Origin: Micavibrio sp. UBA5572
GTDB lineage: Bacteria > Pseudomonadota > Alphaproteobacteria > Micavibrionales > Micavibrionaceae
Direction of reading: 5' to 3'
Length of the DNA stretch: 64,000 nt
Assembly: GCA_002425415.1 (NCBI GenBank)
Contig: DIMG01000010.1
Location: 76,023 to 140,022, forward strand
The notes beneath the pieces were generated by a model. The model ran no database searches and was not told where the DNA came from. It saw nothing but the letters and a program-made list of their open reading frames with translations. The position numbers were made by a program, and so were the translations under genes. This document shows, in pieces, positions 61,060 to 64,000 of this stretch. The first letter of the stretch is position 1; every line of letters starts with the position of its first letter.

Positions 61060-62304
61060 CTAGAATCCTAAATCAAACCCGAGATCGGCAGCAAAGGCAT
61101 CCCCCACGCTTCCTTGCTTAATAGCTTCGGTCTGTTTGACGTACAAGGTATTAAGGTCTCCACCTATTTTGAGTTTGTTGGTAAAAGTGGTCAATGTTCG
61201 CTGGATCGCCCATGGCTTTCCGAGACTTAATGTGAAAATCATAATCAGAATATTTCCACCATACAGCTTGACAAGATCAAAGCCTGTTAATTCCATCTTG
61301 AAGCGGATATTCCCCAATTTTAATCCGCGAAATTTTTCGCGCCACAAAGCGGCATGATACCATAAACGCACAGCAACAGAGAGGAGGAGAAGGCTATAAA
61401 GCGGCAGAGCAAATTTTATAAACGCATTTAATAACTCTTTTGGATCAGATTTTTGCTCGGTTATTTTTCGGTTACCTTCACTTCCCTCTTGATATGTCGT
61501 GATATGTGATTCTTTTGAAGAATGATTTTTTACCGTGACTTGCGATATAACAGGGTCATTTTCTATATTTTCTATATTCATAATAATCATTGTCGGAGAA
61601 ACAACCACCATCAATATAAAACAAATAGCTACTGTGATGATATGTGTTTTGAATATTTTCTTATGATCGCCTTGATAGGTGAATTTTTCTTCCCCGTATT
61701 GCATGTGGTTGGCGATATAGCTCCATTTGATAATATCCGATTTCGGGATTTTAAATCCGAAAGAAATAATGTTAAAAAATGTCCGTTTGATTGCCAAAAA
61801 CAAATATTTCTTGATTGATCCTCCCAAGGAAAACCTGATTCCATGCCAGCGTGTTCTTCCTAAACGATAGCGCAGCATCAGGTAAACTGCCAGAGAGATC
61901 ATTCCAAAAAATAAAGGGAAGAGCAGCAAATTCAGAAAGGGAATTTGCATGGCGGTGATAAGCGGAAGATAAATCAACAAAGCTTTCAGAGAACCAATGA
62001 ATAATTCTTTCCCTGTTCCGGTATATTCCAGACGATCCTTTTGAAGTGTCAAATGGGATGTCATATATTTACGAATACGAGTTTTTCCCCAGAAAGAATA
62101 AATCCCCAATGTACACATGCTCAACAAAACATTGACAATATGGATACCGAAAAGCTGGCGTAACCTTCCATGATATTTCAATTTTGAGATGAGGATTTTT
62201 GGGGATCCTGATGTTTGGGGCATTTTATCAATAAATGGCTTACTGTTTTCAGCTCCATTGGCTTGACCTCCTTCTTTATTCATAAACCCCACTTTACTCT
62301 CCAT
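61060..62304 (-). CDS. DUF898 (YjgN-family) multi-TM membrane protein
   Basis: The protein (414 residues) shows the YjgN/DUF898 pattern in two halves: LFGIHIVNVLLSMCTLGIYSFWGKTRIRKYM (~45-80) with its WGKTRIRKY motif, further TM helices to ~150, a middle pair including WSYIANHMQYGEEKFTYQGD, then TM segments at ~225, ~290 and a closing LTGFDLVKLYGGNILIMIFTLSLGKPWAI. A hydrophilic Glu/Lys-rich loop (~245-280) is unusual. Function is unknown. It is the first gene of an operon with the M48 protease. Confidence 0.88.
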   Translation of the reverse strand: MESKVGFMNKEGGQANGAENSKPFIDKMPQTSGSPKILISKLKYHGRLRQLFGIHIVNVLLSMCTLGIYSFWGKTRIRKYMTSHLTLQKDRLEYTGTGKELFIGSLKALLIYLPLITAMQIPFLNLLLFPLFFGMISLAVYLMLRYRLGRTRWHGIRFSLGGSIKKYLFLAIKRTFFNIISFGFKIPKSDIIKWSYIANHMQYGEEKFTYQGDHKKIFKTHIITVAICFILMVVVSPTMIIMNIENIENDPVISQVTVKNHSSKESHITTYQEGSEGNRKITEQKSDPKELLNAFIKFALPLYSLLLLSVAVRLWYHAALWREKFRGLKLGNIRFKMELTGFDLVKLYGGNILIMIFTLSLGKPWAIQRTLTTFTNKLKIGGDLNTLYVKQTEAIKQGSVGDAFAADLGFDLGF

Positions 62305-62535
62305 ATTAAAAATAAAATCTTATCAAAGTGCCAAAACACAACATTTTTATAATAAACACCCCCATTAGACCGAAAAAATCTTAACAAGGCTTTAGGAAAA
62401 TCTTTATTGGGAACACTCTTAAATATTCCAAGTGAGTAAAACTTGCGGAGTGCGGTCATTATGGTTAAGATTTATCTTTCGTTACGGTCATTCTGGCCTT
62501 CTTCTCTATTAACCTCATTTAATCACAGTTTTCTT

Positions 62536-64000
62536 ATGGCTCGTTCCTCTTCCATCCGCGTTCAAAAAAACTCCCGTATTTTGCGGATTTTTCCAGCAAG
62601 CTGGCAAGATTACCTGCAAAGCCGTTTTCATGATCTTCGGGCGATTCTTATCTCTTTGGTTGGTGGATTTCTTCTCCTTTCTTTATTGACGTATCATGCG
62701 GCCGATCCTTCCCTGAATACAGTTTCATCCCGTAATACCCTGCACAACTGGATGGGGTTATCCGGCTCTTATGCTGCGGATCTTCTAGTTCAAGTTTTTG
62801 GGGTTGGCGCTTTGGTTTTGGCTCTCGGGTTTTTGGCTTGGGGCTGGCGGCTTTGGAAGAAAGAGGATTTTGGCCCTCTTTGGGCTCGTATGGTGGCTTT
62901 GCTGGCGGCCTCTTTGCTGATTGGTATTGCCGGAGGAGCTATTTCCGGCGGAAGCTGGATTTCCCACGCCACAATGGGCGGCGCTGGCGGCGTTTTGTTA
63001 CTGAATAAAATTACAGGTGCGGTAGATGGATTGATTACGTTTTACCCGCATATCATTGTGGCCTCGATTTGTGGACTAACCGGCCTGTTATTGGCGGGCA
63101 TCGGCATGGCTTTGCGCCGCAGTGAGCGGCAAGCTGTTGTTGAAACTTTCCTGAGCAGCGGGGCGGCTACTCTGGACGGAGCCAGCTCCTTATGGACAAG
63201 ATTTCAGCTTTGGCGCGCTCCTCGTGAAGAAGAATATGACGAGGAAGAAGAGGAAGAAGAGGGGGATGAGGAATACCCTGACGAGGATGATGAGTCAGAA
63301 GAAGAGTATGACGAGGAAGAAATAGCGGTTGTCAGGCCGCAAAAGCCAACACAAAAACCACAAAAAGCCAAGCCATCCAAGCAAGCCAAGTTGAATCTGC
63401 GCGATCCATCCGAATGGGATTTACCACCCGTTGATATGCTTGATGAAGTTCCGACACAGCAAAAAGATGATCGTTTGGATGAAACCGCTTTGAGACGGAA
63501 TGCCGAGCTGCTGCAAAATGTTTTGAATGATTATAACGTCAAAGGCGAAATCAAAAGCATTTACCCCGGTCCGGTTGTTACGCTTTATGAGTTGGAACCT
63601 GCGCCAGGGACAAAAAATTCTCGCGTTGTGTCTTTATCCGATGATATTGCCCGTTCTATGTCTGCTGTCTCTGTCCGCGTGGCGGTTGTCCCCGGACGGA
63701 ATGTGATCGGGATTGAGCTGCCGAACAAGCGCAGACAAACCGTTTATTTGCGTGAATTATTGGAAGATGGTGAGTTTGAAAAAACCCAGATCAAGCTGCC
63801 TCTGGTCTTGGGCAAAGATATTGGCGGAATACCCATTATTGCAGATTTGTCCCGTATGCCCCATTTATTGGTGGCGGGGACAACCGGATCAGGAAAATCG
63901 GTCGCAGTTAACACGATGATTTTATCGTTGCTTTATCGTCTCCCTCCTGAAAAATGTCGCTTTATTATGATTGACCCCAAAATGCTGGAGCTATCTGTTT
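62536..64000 (+). CDS. ftsK: DNA translocase FtsK, N-terminal part (truncated by window end)
   Basis: FtsK couples division to chromosome segregation. The visible 488 residues have four TM helices (~38-58, ~80-115, ~117-140, ~168-190), an acidic linker (Glu/Asp/Tyr-rich, ~233-263) and the start of the motor: the alpha domain NVLNDYNVKGEIKSIYPGPVVTLYE and the Walker A LVAGTTGSGKSVAVN (~450). The Walker B and gamma domains lie beyond base 64000. The ATG at 62536 is chosen; an in-frame ATG at 62461 with GGAG ten bases upstream is an alternative. The 231-base divergent region to DUF898 shows AT-rich sequence and no gene. Confidence 0.95.
   Translation, partial: MARSSSIRVQKNSRILRIFPASWQDYLQSRFHDLRAILISLVGGFLLLSLLTYHAADPSLNTVSSRNTLHNWMGLSGSYAADLLVQVFGVGALVLALGFLAWGWRLWKKEDFGPLWARMVALLAASLLIGIAGGAISGGSWISHATMGGAGGVLLLNKITGAVDGLITFYPHIIVASICGLTGLLLAGIGMALRRSERQAVVETFLSSGAATLDGASSLWTRFQLWRAPREEEYDEEEEEEEGDEEYPDEDDESEEEYDEEEIAVVRPQKPTQKPQKAKPSKQAKLNLRDPSEWDLPPVDMLDEVPTQQKDDRLDETALRRNAELLQNVLNDYNVKGEIKSIYPGPVVTLYELEPAPGTKNSRVVSLSDDIARSMSAVSVRVAVVPGRNVIGIELPNKRRQTVYLRELLEDGEFEKTQIKLPLVLGKDIGGIPIIADLSRMPHLLVAGTTGSGKSVAVNTMILSLLYRLPPEKCRFIMIDPKMLELSV

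Noticed and set aside
1..64000. CRISPR arrays, prophage modules, toxin-antitoxin loci or conjugation genes
   Set aside because: No regularly spaced repeats, phage structural genes, cas genes, recognisable toxin-antitoxin pairs or Tra/Trb/Dot/Icm proteins were found; the ATGA-coupled small pair at 801-1255 does not resemble a known toxin-antitoxin family.

Overview
The window looks like chromosomal DNA from a free-living or only loosely host-associated alphaproteobacterium of moderate GC. Pointers are the ~1,600-residue NAD-glutamate dehydrogenase, the CnoX-type thioredoxin/TPR gene followed by LON-domain, Trm112-like and DUF971 genes, a TorF-type outer-membrane protein and a tandem cold-shock protein. 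Leucine, phenylalanine and proline/arginine-linked metabolism plus a chemoreceptor argue against a strongly reduced endosymbiont. Genus cannot be fixed; a Micavibrio-like lineage is only a guess. There is no insertion sequence, prophage or CRISPR array, and no gene-free stretch exceeds 300 bases once starts are corrected.

Layout. 1-2.1 kb: end of an MBG-repeat adhesin, tRNA-Gly, two small coupled unknown genes, a 26-bp perfect palindrome and a ybaK-type editing gene. 2.1-6.2 kb: cnoX, LON-domain, Trm112-like and DUF971 genes, then leuA behind a Leu-rich leader peptide. 6.2-12.7 kb: porin, small exported protein, chemoreceptor, rpoZ and several unknown or envelope proteins. 12.7-19.7 kb: RsmC-like methyltransferase and an adaptor/RND/MATE efflux set. 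19.7-27.1 kb: NAD-GDH, double cold-shock protein, acyl-CoA ligase. 27.1-36.1 kb: mostly minus strand, pheS-pheT, a eukaryote-like OPR/RAP protein, HAD and YciI proteins, rpmI-rplT, LemA plus an M48 protease, and a purine phosphoribosyltransferase.

36.2-47.0 kb carries the most unusual locus: patatin, polA and then four consecutive paralogous genes for exported Cys-containing proteins of no family I recognise, all on the minus strand. 47.1-64 kb: ornithine aminotransferase, the rpmH-rnpA-yidD-yidC-engB operon with a sigma70-like promoter and a perfect DnaA box, a pilin-like protein, rmuC, lolA, a UvrD-type helicase, cytochrome c, pheA, a His/Cys-tailed protein, an M48/DUF898 pair, and the start of ftsK running off the end.

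Together this is mostly core machinery (translation, replication and repair, membrane-protein insertion, lipoprotein transport, division). Envelope proteases, efflux and exported proteins of unknown function sit between these blocks. Best candidates for undescribed biology are the four-paralog exported family (37060-42994), the OPR/RAP protein (30736-31869) and the leuA leader (4389-4521).
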